64,000 bases of DNA, from positions 2,574,784 through 2,638,783 of the forward strand of contig NZ_QGMP01000001.1 in assembly GCF_003259185.1 (NCBI RefSeq). The letters run 5' to 3'. This document shows positions 1 to 8,742 of the stretch, one piece after another; positions within the stretch are counted from its first letter, which is position 1, and each line of letters opens with the position of its first letter. A program made the position numbers and the translations under genes. The notes beneath the pieces were generated by a model, which saw only the letters and a program-made list of their open reading frames with translations, had not been told where the DNA came from and made no database searches. The DNA is from Isoalcanivorax indicus. GTDB taxonomy: Bacteria > Pseudomonadota > Gammaproteobacteria > Pseudomonadales > Alcanivoracaceae.

Positions 1-2
1 GT

Positions 3-2558
3 CAGGTCACCGTGCCGGACATCGAAAATGCGCTGCGGGCCAACAACATCGAACTGCCAGCCGGTCGCGTGGAATCCACCAGCCGCGAGCTGTCAGTGCG
101 CGCGGACAACCGCCTTCAGGACCCGGCCGATTTTGCCCGCATCACCATCCGCCGCGAAGGGGATTACCCGATTCGCATCGGCGACGTCGCCCGGGTCGAG
201 CGTGGCGTGGAAGATGATCGCAGCCGCCTCTCCACCAACGGCCAGCAAGCCATTGGCCTGGGCATCATCCGTCAGTCGCAATCCAATGTGGTGGCGATTT
301 CGGATCTGGTGCAAGCCGAACTGGACGCCATTCGCGAAAACCTGCCCGCCGGTATCTCACTGGCGGTGAACTACGATGAATCCATCTTCATTCGTGCCTC
401 GATCCGCGAGGTCCTGATTACCCTGGCGATTGCGATGTCACTGGTGATTCTGGTGATTTTCGTCTTCCTGCGTTCCGTCCGCGCCACCCTGATCCCGGCC
501 GTGACCATCCCGGTATCCGTGATCGGCGCCTTCATCGCCCTGGGCATGTTCGACTTCTCGATCAACGTCTTGACACTGCTGGCGCTGATTCTGGCCATCG
601 GCCTGGTGGTGGATGATGCCATCGTCATGCTGGAGAACATCCAGCGGCGCATCGACGACGGCGAGCCTCCGCTGGTGGCCGCCTATCGCGGCGCCCGGCA
701 GGTCGCCTTTGCCGTGGTCGCCACCACCCTGACGCTGGTGGCGGTGTTCGTGCCGCTGTCGTTCATGGGCGGCAACATCGGGCGGCTGTTTACCGAATTC
801 GGTTTTACTCTGGCCGCTGCCGTGATCGTGTCCAGCTTTGTCGCCCTGACCCTGGCACCGATGCTGTGCTCCAAATGGCTGCATCCGGCCAAGGATGACG
901 AGGGCAAGCATTCGGCGCTGTGGGAATGGACCGAACGGGGCTTCGAGAAACTCAACAGCAGTTACCGCACCCTGCTCCTGAAAGCGCTGGGCGCACCGCT
1001 GATCGTGCTTGCCGTGGGGATGACCGGTATTTTCATGGCCGTCGCCATTTTCCCGCAGTTGCCGCAGGAACTGGCGCCGATCGAGGATCGCGGCGTGTTT
1101 ATTGTGCCCAGCCGCGCACCGGAAGGCGCCAGCATTGATTACACCGACCACCATACGCGCAAGCTGCAAGACATCCTGCAACCCCTGGTGGACAACGGCG
1201 AGGCCCAGCGCGTGCTGTCCATCGTCGGCTTCCGCGGCGAAGTCGAGCGCGGCTTCACCATTGTCCGCCTCAAGCCCTGGGGTGAGCGGGACCGTTCCCA
1301 GCAGCAGATTGTCGCGGAAATCATGCCGCAACTGCCGCAGGTACCCGGCCTGCGTTCCTTTGCAGTGAACCCGCCCGGCCTCGGCCAGAGCGGCTTCAAC
1401 GAAGCCCTGCAATTTGTGATTGGCGGCCCGGACTATGAGTCTGTGGAGGAATGGGCACGCATCATGCTGGCGCGCGCCGAAGCCAACCCCAACCTGTTGC
1501 GTCCCGACATCAACTATGAAGTCACGCAGCCGCAACTGGGGGTCGACATGAACCGCGATCGCGCCGCTGACCTGTCGATCAACGCCAGCGATGTCGGCAC
1601 GACCCTGCAATCCATGGTCGCCTCACGGGTGGTGACCCGTTATCAGGATCGCGGCCGGGAATATGACGTGGTGGTCCAGGCCGAGGAAGGCAAACGCGCC
1701 ACACCCGGCAACCTGCACAACTATTTCCTGCGCACCGGCGCCGGGGATCTGGTACCCCTGAGCGCCGTTGCCGAGTTGCGCGAGTTCGGTGCCGCCCCGG
1801 AGCTGCGCCGCGTGGACCGCCTGCCTGCGATTACCCTGAGCGCCACATTGGGTGAAGGCTATGACATGGGGGCGGCTCTGGCCTACCTGAACGCTGAAGC
1901 CCGCGAGCACCTGCCAGGCGATGCACGTATCAGCTACCGCGGCGTCAGCCGGGAGTTCGTGGAAACCTCATCGGCCATCTATATCACCTTCGGCCTCGCC
2001 TTCCTGATCGTGTTCCTGGTGCTCGCGGCCCAGTTCGAGAGCTGGATACATCCGATGATCATCATGCTGTCGGTGCCGCTGGCGATCACCGGCGCCCTGC
2101 TGGCGCTGTACTTCTCCGGTATTTCGCTGAATATCTACAGCCAGATCGGGATGATCATGCTGTTGGGGCTGATGGCCAAGAACGGCATTCTGATCGTCGA
2201 GTTCGCCAACCAGATGCGCGATCAGGGCCTTGCTGTGCGCGAGGCCATCATCGAAGGCGCCACCCTGCGCTTCCGGCCGGTGCTGATGACCACCATCTCC
2301 ACCATCTTCGGCGCCATCCCGCTGGTGCTGGCCACCGGCGCTGGCGCCGAAAGCCGTGCCGCCATCGGCACCGTAATCCTTGGCGGACTGCTGTTTGCCA
2401 CCGTGCTGACACTGTTCATCATTCCGGTGCTGTACAACCTGCTGGCCCGATTTGCCGGGTCCGTCAACAAGGTCAGCCTGCAGCTGGAAGCGCAGACAGC
2501 GCACCACGAAGCCCGTGCCGGTGGGGGTGCAGCAGGGGTCAATCGCAAGGCGCCCTGA
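3..2558 (+). CDS. RND-family multidrug efflux permease, 5'-truncated by window edge
   Basis: This is an inner-membrane proton/drug antiporter of the HAE1 (AcrB/MexF-like) family, the pump subunit of a tripartite efflux complex. The frame is already open at the window edge, and about 850 of the usual roughly 1030 residues are present. The missing part is TM1 and the start of the first porter domain. The TM4 aspartate pair that carries protons lies at nt 612-617 within LAIGLVVDDAIVMLEN. Two hydrophobic blocks of TM helices (about nt 400-1080 and 1960-2450) flank the second periplasmic porter domain. The C-terminus is a short Ala/Gly/Arg-rich tail. The membrane-fusion partner would be expected upstream, outside the window. 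The substrate cannot be told from sequence. The gene runs convergently into the minus-strand chimera that ends at 2581. Confidence 0.93.
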   Translation, partial: QVTVPDIENALRANNIELPAGRVESTSRELSVRADNRLQDPADFARITIRREGDYPIRIGDVARVERGVEDDRSRLSTNGQQAIGLGIIRQSQSNVVAISDLVQAELDAIRENLPAGISLAVNYDESIFIRASIREVLITLAIAMSLVILVIFVFLRSVRATLIPAVTIPVSVIGAFIALGMFDFSINVLTLLALILAIGLVVDDAIVMLENIQRRIDDGEPPLVAAYRGARQVAFAVVATTLTLVAVFVPLSFMGGNIGRLFTEFGFTLAAAVIVSSFVALTLAPMLCSKWLHPAKDDEGKHSALWEWTERGFEKLNSSYRTLLLKALGAPLIVLAVGMTGIFMAVAIFPQLPQELAPIEDRGVFIVPSRAPEGASIDYTDHHTRKLQDILQPLVDNGEAQRVLSIVGFRGEVERGFTIVRLKPWGERDRSQQQIVAEIMPQLPQVPGLRSFAVNPPGLGQSGFNEALQFVIGGPDYESVEEWARIMLARAEANPNLLRPDINYEVTQPQLGVDMNRDRAADLSINASDVGTTLQSMVASRVVTRYQDRGREYDVVVQAEEGKRATPGNLHNYFLRTGAGDLVPLSAVAELREFGAAPELRRVDRLPAITLSATLGEGYDMGAALAYLNAEAREHLPGDARISYRGVSREFVETSSAIYITFGLAFLIVFLVLAAQFESWIHPMIIMLSVPLAITGALLALYFSGISLNIYSQIGMIMLLGLMAKNGILIVEFANQMRDQGLAVREAIIEGATLRFRPVLMTTISTIFGAIPLVLATGAGAESRAAIGTVILGGLLFATVLTLFIIPVLYNLLARFAGSVNKVSLQLEAQTAHHEARAGGGAAGVNRKAP

Positions 2559-2580
2559 ACGGCGCCCTGCAGACATCGAC

Positions 2581-5226
2581 TCAGCTTTCCTGGTCCGCCA
2601 GCGCCTCTATGGTCTTGCGCAGCTCGTCAGCCTTGTCATAGGACGGATACAGGTGCAGGTAGCGCTCATAGTAGGGAATCGCTTCCCGATAGCGCCCGAG
2701 CTTGACCATGACATCGCCCAGATTCAGATACAGAGGAATCCGTCGGGGGGACAATTCCACCGTGCGGAAGTACCACACCAGCGCTTCTTCATACTCGCCG
2801 AGGTTGTACAGCACATAGCCGTAATTGTTGACGATAGTGGGATTGAACGGATTCAGCCGCACCGCCTCTTCCCATTCACGGCGCGCCTCCTCCAGCCGTC
2901 CTTCCTGAAAGAACTCCAGGGCCGAGGCGTTGTAACGTCGCGCTTCGCGAATGCGATCCGCATCTGCGGCGGCATCCGTCGGTGCGACGGCCAGCGCATC
3001 CGGGTCCCGCTCCAGCGCCACCTGCAGATCAAGTCGGCGCCGCATGTCAGATTGCGTATCGCGGCGCAGCGCCTGCATCTGTTGTTCGACCTGCTCGGCT
3101 TCCCGCGACAGGGCCTGGCTCACTTCGGCCACTGCATGGGCTTCCAGGCGAAAAACAAAATCTCCGCCCTGGCTGCCCACCAGATTACCGAACACCGGGG
3201 TCTGGCTGGCATAGCTCGACACCACCGGCGCCAGGTACGTCCCCAGTTCCGAGGCGGTGACATAGCCGTTGTCGTCGGTATCGGCCAACCCCATCAGCCC
3301 CTGCAACAACGTCCAGGTAAAGATCGAATGGCCACCGGGCCCGCCGTCAGCCACTTCTTCATCAGCGCCACCGGCCGTAAGTATCTGCCGCGCACGGCGC
3401 TGGGTAATCCGCTCCAGATACCCCTGACTCTGGCCTGTCGTCACCCCCGCCCGCGTCAGCGCCAGGCCGCTGTAACAACTGTCCATAACGAAAAACACAT
3501 GCTTGGCTGGAATCGACGCTGAAAAATCATCCAGTTCGCTCATGCTGATGCCACGAATCTGGTAGCGCTGCAGGTCGGCATCTGCCGGAATGATATAGCC
3601 CAGCGAGCCGCCATCCGGCATGGACCGGGTTGTGCCATGTCCGGCGAAAAAAACGAACACCCGGTCGTTTTCACCAACCCGTTCCGGGTCCGACAAGTGA
3701 TACCCCAGCGCTTCGATAATACGCTCCCGGGTCGCCTCAGCATCGTACAACCGAATGATATTCTGCTCAGGAAAGCCGAGCTTGGCGGCCAGCATGTCAC
3801 CGACCGCACGTGCGTCGTTGACGGCATACTGCAAGCGCGGCCAGTGCTGATAATCGTTGATGCCGATGACCACCGCCCAGCTGTTGGCGTAAAGACGCTC
3901 ATCGCGCACCGGCAACGTCAGGGCACCACCGGTGACTTCGTTGAACGGTTGGCCATCAAGAGCCACCACACGATAACCACGCTGGGCCAACGCCGTGAGA
4001 ATGGTCGGTAACGCCTCAACGGTCTGGCGATGTATGTCATGAAACAGCAGGATGCCACTACCACGCTGATCAAGGGCCCTCAGCGTGCGGTCAGCGATGG
4101 ATTCCGGGATCGGATCCGCCCAGTCCATCGAGTCGATGTTCCACATGATGGAGGCCATGCCCTTGCGGGCGGCCAACGCGTCGAGATCCTTGTCCTTGAC
4201 GCCGTAGGGCGGCCGGAACAGTGTGTTTTCCTCACCACCGATCGCCGAGATCAGCTGATTGGTCTTGCTCAACTCCCGTGCCCGCTCGTCCTCTGACAGG
4301 CGCGAAAACGCACGATGGCTGAAGCTGTGATTGGCCAGCACGTGCCCGTCTTCAACGATACGGCGCGCCGTGGCAGACGCATTCCCCAGAGTCACGACTC
4401 CCTCATCACTGACGCTGCCCAGCTTCTGGCCAAGGGTAAAAAAGTAGGCCGTGGCATCATATTCAGCGAGGATATCCAGAACGCGATTGGTACGCAGGGC
4501 ATGCGGACCATCATCAAAGCTGAGCACCACTGTTTTTTCCGGCAACCCACCCCCCCATATGACCTGGGGAGCGCCCTGCACCGGAGCGGGGGAAGCCTCC
4601 TGGTCTGCCGCCATGGCTTCCAGTCGTTGCACCATCACCTCATCAGGCACTGATGCCAGCAGTTCCGGGAACGGATACCGGACGCTGATGGCGGCAATGT
4701 AGTGGTCCCAGCTTTCCCGCGCCCCTTCACCGCGCGTTATCAACTGGCTCATGGCACGGGTGTACTCTTCCCGATAGCTGCCAAGCACGGCGGCAATGCG
4801 CTCGTGCAGCTGTCGCACCGGGGCCAGCCGGGGGCCATCGCCCACACGGAACTGCTCCAGCGCCAGTAACTCGTCCACCAGCCCGCCCAGTGCCAGCAAA
4901 TCACCGTCACGCAGATCATCGCGGCTGGCAATATGGTCCAGCAACGCCAGTGTCTGGGCGGTCAATCGACTTGACGGCGTCAGGACAGCATCGCGCTGCG
5001 CGCGACCGAGACTGGCCTCGACCAGCTCATGCTGGCGGGAATAATGAAAGCGTGCCACCGCCACAGCGCGCGTCTGTTGCGCCGGCTCCCATGACCCGCG
5101 CGCCGCACCATCGGCCAGAATAATCATCTTGCGATAGGCCGAGATGATGTCATCAAACGGCTCGGCAGCCGCCACCACCGGCACCCCGACCAGCAGGCAC
5201 ACGAGGGCTGTCACCCAACGGAACAT
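2581..5226 (-). CDS. Secreted polysaccharide deacetylase-caspase-TPR chimera
   Basis: This 881-residue protein has a clear Sec signal peptide (cleaved after about AAA, residue 21). A helical region of about 200 residues follows. A NodB polysaccharide deacetylase domain (about 230-425) has the metal-site motif SFDDGPH, the NHSFSH histidines, FRPPYG and LLFHDIH. A caspase-like C14 domain (about 445-690) has the catalytic His in AGHG and Cys in DSCYSG. Inside its C-terminal half is an EF-hand-like calcium loop (DTDDNGYVTASE). A charged helical stretch and about three TPR repeats (about 763-865) end the protein. The start used is ATG at 5226, preceded by GGGGGA; an in-frame TTG two codons upstream is possible. 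The predicted location is periplasmic or secreted. All active-site residues of both enzyme domains appear intact. It is divergent from the sortase-substrate gene across about 160 bp. The target glycan and protease substrate are unknown. Confidence 0.9.
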   Translation of the reverse strand: MFRWVTALVCLLVGVPVVAAAEPFDDIISAYRKMIILADGAARGSWEPAQQTRAVAVARFHYSRQHELVEASLGRAQRDAVLTPSSRLTAQTLALLDHIASRDDLRDGDLLALGGLVDELLALEQFRVGDGPRLAPVRQLHERIAAVLGSYREEYTRAMSQLITRGEGARESWDHYIAAISVRYPFPELLASVPDEVMVQRLEAMAADQEASPAPVQGAPQVIWGGGLPEKTVVLSFDDGPHALRTNRVLDILAEYDATAYFFTLGQKLGSVSDEGVVTLGNASATARRIVEDGHVLANHSFSHRAFSRLSEDERARELSKTNQLISAIGGEENTLFRPPYGVKDKDLDALAARKGMASIMWNIDSMDWADPIPESIADRTLRALDQRGSGILLFHDIHRQTVEALPTILTALAQRGYRVVALDGQPFNEVTGGALTLPVRDERLYANSWAVVIGINDYQHWPRLQYAVNDARAVGDMLAAKLGFPEQNIIRLYDAEATRERIIEALGYHLSDPERVGENDRVFVFFAGHGTTRSMPDGGSLGYIIPADADLQRYQIRGISMSELDDFSASIPAKHVFFVMDSCYSGLALTRAGVTTGQSQGYLERITQRRARQILTAGGADEEVADGGPGGHSIFTWTLLQGLMGLADTDDNGYVTASELGTYLAPVVSSYASQTPVFGNLVGSQGGDFVFRLEAHAVAEVSQALSREAEQVEQQMQALRRDTQSDMRRRLDLQVALERDPDALAVAPTDAAADADRIREARRYNASALEFFQEGRLEEARREWEEAVRLNPFNPTIVNNYGYVLYNLGEYEEALVWYFRTVELSPRRIPLYLNLGDVMVKLGRYREAIPYYERYLHLYPSYDKADELRKTIEALADQES

Positions 5227-5384
5227 GGTCAATCCCCCAAGACAATCCTGTCGTTCCCCAGCAGGAAGGATAACGGCTGCTTCCCCGGGAAGGAACCGCC
5301 CTCACAGAACGCCCACATGGCGCACATGCTGCCCCCATGCGCACACCGCAGACTGCACCTTCAACCACTTACCGGGAGACGCCC

Positions 5385-7421
5385 ATGATACGGCTTGCTC
5401 ATATCACCCTGTGGCTGCTGGTCGCCTCACTGGCGCATGCCGACAGCCGCACACGCTGGCTCAACGAAGCCGAAACCGGCCAGCTACTGTTCCATGACGC
5501 CGAAAACGGGCGCTATCAGAGCGCGCTGCTGCAACAGAGTGATGTGCTCGTCCAGGTCAGCGGGCCGGTAGCCCACGTCACCCTGACACAGCATTTTCAT
5601 AATCAGGGCCGGGAATTCGGTGAAGCACTCTATGTCTTTCCGCTGCCTGAGAGTGCGGCCATTCATCACATGGAAATTCAGGTGGGCGAGCGCCGTATCA
5701 CAGGCGAAATAAAGGAACGTGCCGAGGCGCGCGCCCGCTACCAGCAAGCACGCGCCGAGGGCCGCCATGCCGGCCTCACCGAACAGCTACGCCCCAACCT
5801 GTTCACCACCAGCGTTGCCAACATTGCCGGCGGCGAAACCGTCAGCGTGACACTCCGCTACTCGCAGGTCCTGACACGAGATGGCGCCAGCTTCAGCCTG
5901 CGTCTGCCGCTGACCGTGACGCCCCGCTACCAGCCATTGATGCGCACACACCCGCTGGATGACGTGACCGGACACAATGATCACCATGGCCATCCGGTGA
6001 CACTGCCTCTGGATATACACGAGATGGCAGACGCCACGGCACGGATGTCCGCCCGCGCCCAACAGGCCACCATCGCCGTTCATGTGGATGCCGGATTGCC
6101 CATCAGCAATCTGCACAGCTCAAGTCATGACGTTCGCCAGACCTTCGACGGCAACGGCTACCTGGTGGCCCTTGAACAGGAACAGACCCCCATGGATCGT
6201 GACTTCCTGCTCTCCTGGACACTGGAAGCGGGCGCCCGGAGCGAAGCCGCCCTGTTCACGGAAACCGTGAACGACGCCCATTACGGTCTGCTGATGCTGA
6301 TGCCGCCCGCCCCTGCAACTCTGGAGCGCTTGCCACGCGAACAATTGCTGATCGTCGATACGTCCGGCTCCATGCACGGCCAGCGCATGCAACAGGCGCG
6401 GGAAAGCCTGGAGTACGCGCTCGCGCGCCTGACCCCGGGTGACCGGTTCAACGTACTCGAGTTCAACCATGTTCACCGCAGTCTCTTTCCTGAGCCGATG
6501 CCGGTCACTGCCGAGAACCTTGCCCTGGCCCGAGGCTTCATCAACGGCCTGCGTGCTGGCGGCGGCACGGAAATGCTGCCGGTACTGCGCACCGCCCTGA
6601 ACATGCCGACCTCTGCCGAACACCTGCGGCAAATTCTGTTCATCACCGACGGTGCCGTCTCGAATGAACATGCCGTGCTGGCGCTGGTGCGCCAGCGCAT
6701 CGGTGAGGCACGTTTCTTCAGTGTCGGTATTGGCGCCGCGCCGAACAGTTTCCTGATGCGCGAGCTGGCCTCTGCCGGGCGCGGCACCTATACCTATATC
6801 CACAACACCTCGGAAGTGCGTGCCCGGATGAACCGTCTGCTGGACAAGGTCGCACACCCGGTCATTCGCGATATCACGCTGACACTCCCGGAAGGCATCG
6901 AGTGGTCGCTGGCCGCCGACGAGATACCCGACCTGTATCTGGGCGAACCGGTCATGCTCAGCTTGCGCATGGACAAACTGCCGTCGTCTCTGACTGTTCG
7001 CGGCCAAACGCCTGAACCCTGGGCACGCGTGGTGACACGCACCCCGATACCCCATGCCGGCATCGGCAGTCTCTGGGCACGGGAACGGCTGCGCACACTG
7101 ATGGCGCAGCAAGGCCCTGGCCAGATCGACAGCCGCCTGCGTGACGACATTGTGGATGTCGCTCTGACACACCGTCTGGTCAGTCGGTACACCAGCTTTG
7201 TTGCCGTCGATGACACCCCGGTGCGCGATCCCGATACGCCGCTGGAGAGCGGCCATATTTCGGCCCGCCTGCCCGTGGACATGGCCACCGCCGATCACAC
7301 CCATGTTCCGTATCCGGCAACGTCACTAGGGTTGAAATCGCGACGGAACCTGGCCCTGGCCCTGCTGCTGCTCGGTGTGCTACTGCACCTGACCACCCGG
7401 AAACAGGCTCATGCGCGCTAA
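5385..7421 (+). CDS. VIT and VWA domain sortase substrate (marine proteobacterial sortase target type)
   Basis: This 678-residue exported protein has a signal peptide (residues 1-19, ending AHA), a VIT domain (about 40-165) and a von Willebrand A domain (about 315-490). The MIDAS motif is DTSGS at 325-329, with a second loop at about 420 (ITDGA). The C-terminus has the layout of a sortase signal: a YPATS motif (643-647), a Lys/Arg-flanked hydrophobic helix (about 655-669) and a basic tail (TRKQAHAR). The domain order matches the family known as marine proteobacterial sortase target protein. The start chosen is ATG 5385, preceded by GGGAG and opening directly on the signal peptide; an ATG at 5337 would add 16 non-signal residues. 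Its stop overlaps the sortase start by 11 bp, so the two are probably translated together. It is probably anchored at the cell envelope; the ligand is unknown. Confidence 0.93.
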   Translation: MIRLAHITLWLLVASLAHADSRTRWLNEAETGQLLFHDAENGRYQSALLQQSDVLVQVSGPVAHVTLTQHFHNQGREFGEALYVFPLPESAAIHHMEIQVGERRITGEIKERAEARARYQQARAEGRHAGLTEQLRPNLFTTSVANIAGGETVSVTLRYSQVLTRDGASFSLRLPLTVTPRYQPLMRTHPLDDVTGHNDHHGHPVTLPLDIHEMADATARMSARAQQATIAVHVDAGLPISNLHSSSHDVRQTFDGNGYLVALEQEQTPMDRDFLLSWTLEAGARSEAALFTETVNDAHYGLLMLMPPAPATLERLPREQLLIVDTSGSMHGQRMQQARESLEYALARLTPGDRFNVLEFNHVHRSLFPEPMPVTAENLALARGFINGLRAGGGTEMLPVLRTALNMPTSAEHLRQILFITDGAVSNEHAVLALVRQRIGEARFFSVGIGAAPNSFLMRELASAGRGTYTYIHNTSEVRARMNRLLDKVAHPVIRDITLTLPEGIEWSLAADEIPDLYLGEPVMLSLRMDKLPSSLTVRGQTPEPWARVVTRTPIPHAGIGSLWARERLRTLMAQQGPGQIDSRLRDDIVDVALTHRLVSRYTSFVAVDDTPVRDPDTPLESGHISARLPVDMATADHTHVPYPATSLGLKSRRNLALALLLLGVLLHLTTRKQAHAR

Positions 7422-7971
7422 CCGGCTGCTGGCTATCGGCCTGCTGATCTGCGCTGCGCTGCTGCTGGGCCAGAACGGCTGGCTGCATGCCAAGGCCTGG
7501 CTGGCCGGGCAACTGATCGAGGCCGCCTGGGCCAGAACACTGCAAGGCGATGACGCCGTGCGCCCCTGGCCGTGGGCAGACACCTGGCCAGTCGCCCGCC
7601 TGACGCTGCCCGGCGGCCGCCACCACATCGTGCTGCACGATGCCTCGGGCCAGAGCCTGGCTTTCGGCCCCGGGCTGCTCCCCGGCAGCACCCCGGCGGG
7701 CACACCCGGCACGCTGGCCATCGCCGGCCATCAGGACACCGTCTTCCGGGCACTGGAAAACATATCCATGGATGATCTGCTGCATATTCAGCGCCGCAGC
7801 GGCGACATGCTGGCCTACCGGGTGACCCGTATCGACATCGTGGACAGCCGCACACAGATGGCCGTGCTCTCCCCGGCGAGCGACACCCTGATGCTGGTCA
7901 CCTGCTATCCTTTCGGGGCACCGGCGGGCACACCGTGGCGTTACGTGATTCATGCCCAACGGGATATTTGA
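7411..7971 (+). CDS. Class GN (Gram-negative) sortase
   Basis: This is a cysteine transpeptidase of 186 residues with one N-terminal membrane anchor (about 5-22). The expected catalytic triad is visible: His107 in AGHQDT, Cys165 in LVTCYPF and Arg177 in PWRYVIHA. It should cleave the sorting signal of the VIT/VWA protein encoded immediately upstream, and that protein is the only candidate substrate in this window. What acceptor a Gram-negative cell would supply is not settled for this family. The start ATG 7411 lies inside the 3' end of the substrate gene, in a different frame. The adjacent downstream genes are creB and creC homologues, where related dedicated sortase loci often carry their own larger sensor kinase/regulator pair. 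Confidence 0.93.
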   Translation: MRANRLLAIGLLICAALLLGQNGWLHAKAWLAGQLIEAAWARTLQGDDAVRPWPWADTWPVARLTLPGGRHHIVLHDASGQSLAFGPGLLPGSTPAGTPGTLAIAGHQDTVFRALENISMDDLLHIQRRSGDMLAYRVTRIDIVDSRTQMAVLSPASDTLMLVTCYPFGAPAGTPWRYVIHAQRDI

Positions 7972-8043
7972 AGTATGCTGTCAAACCTGAATCCCTTCAG
8001 CACAGGCGCTCCCCCTACCCACCCAGGCAAGGACGCAACAGGC

Positions 8044-8742
8044 ATGCCCGAAACAATACTGCTGGTTGAAGACGAAACTGCCATCGCCGATACCCTGGTC
8101 TACGCCCTGGAAAGCGAGGGCTTCACCGTAGTGTGGCGACGACTGGCAGGCGAAGGCCTGAACTATCTGGCCTCTGCTCACGCCGATCTGGTCATTCTGG
8201 ATGTGGGCCTGCCCGACGAGAACGGCTTTGATGTCTGCCGCCGCCTGCGCCAGCAATGGTCCATGCCGGTGATTTTCCTCACTGCGCGCAAGGAGGAAGT
8301 GGATCGTATCGTCGGCCTGGAGATCGGTGCCGATGACTATGTCACCAAGCCATTCAGCCCCCGCGAGGTGGCCGCGCGCGTACGTGCGGTGCTGCGCCGC
8401 ACGTTGCACCAGGCTGTCTCACCTGCAGAAAGCGGTAAGCCGCACACGGCGTTCGCTCTGGACGACGATGGCAAACGCATCGCTTTTCGAGGTCGATGGC
8501 TGGACCTGACGCGCTACGAATACCAGGTACTGCGCGTACTGGCCGAGCGCCCCGGCCGCGTATTCAGCCGCGCCCAGTTGATGGACCAGGCCTGGGAAGA
8601 CCCGGCACAGAGTTTTGATCGCGCCGTCGACACCCATATCAAGACGCTGCGCGCCAAGTTGCGGCAGATCGACCCGGACTGCAACCCCATCCGGACCCAT
8701 AGAGGCCTGGGTTACAGCGTCGCCAGCGAGCCCTCCGCATGA
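8044..8742 (+). CDS. creB: CreB-type response regulator (OmpR family)
   Basis: This 232-residue protein has a receiver domain with phospho-acceptor Asp53 (ILDVGLPD) and Lys102 (TKPFSP). A winged-helix DNA-binding domain (about 135-228) ends in the conserved THRGLGYS. By recall, the resemblance to E. coli CreB is strong across the whole length, including ADTLVYxL near the start and WEDxxxxxDRxVDTHIKTLRAKLR. The start is ATG 8044, preceded by AAGGA about 11 nt upstream; an in-frame ATG at 7975 would add 23 residues with no receiver-domain similarity. It follows the sortase gene after about 70 bp and overlaps creC by 4 bp. A CreB operator (TTCAC direct repeats) was not seen upstream of the sortase-substrate gene. 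Confidence 0.9.
   Translation: MPETILLVEDETAIADTLVYALESEGFTVVWRRLAGEGLNYLASAHADLVILDVGLPDENGFDVCRRLRQQWSMPVIFLTARKEEVDRIVGLEIGADDYVTKPFSPREVAARVRAVLRRTLHQAVSPAESGKPHTAFALDDDGKRIAFRGRWLDLTRYEYQVLRVLAERPGRVFSRAQLMDQAWEDPAQSFDRAVDTHIKTLRAKLRQIDPDCNPIRTHRGLGYSVASEPSA

Noticed and set aside
438..1610. 390-codon open frame opposite the RND permease
   Set aside because: Low-complexity His/Gln-rich antisense translation; the RND protein is certain.
5227..5384. CreB operator upstream of the sortase substrate gene
   Set aside because: No TTCAC-N6-TTCAC direct repeat was found in this gap.
6120..7304. 394-codon open frame opposite the VIT/VWA gene
   Set aside because: No motif or ribosome site; the plus-strand protein is well supported.
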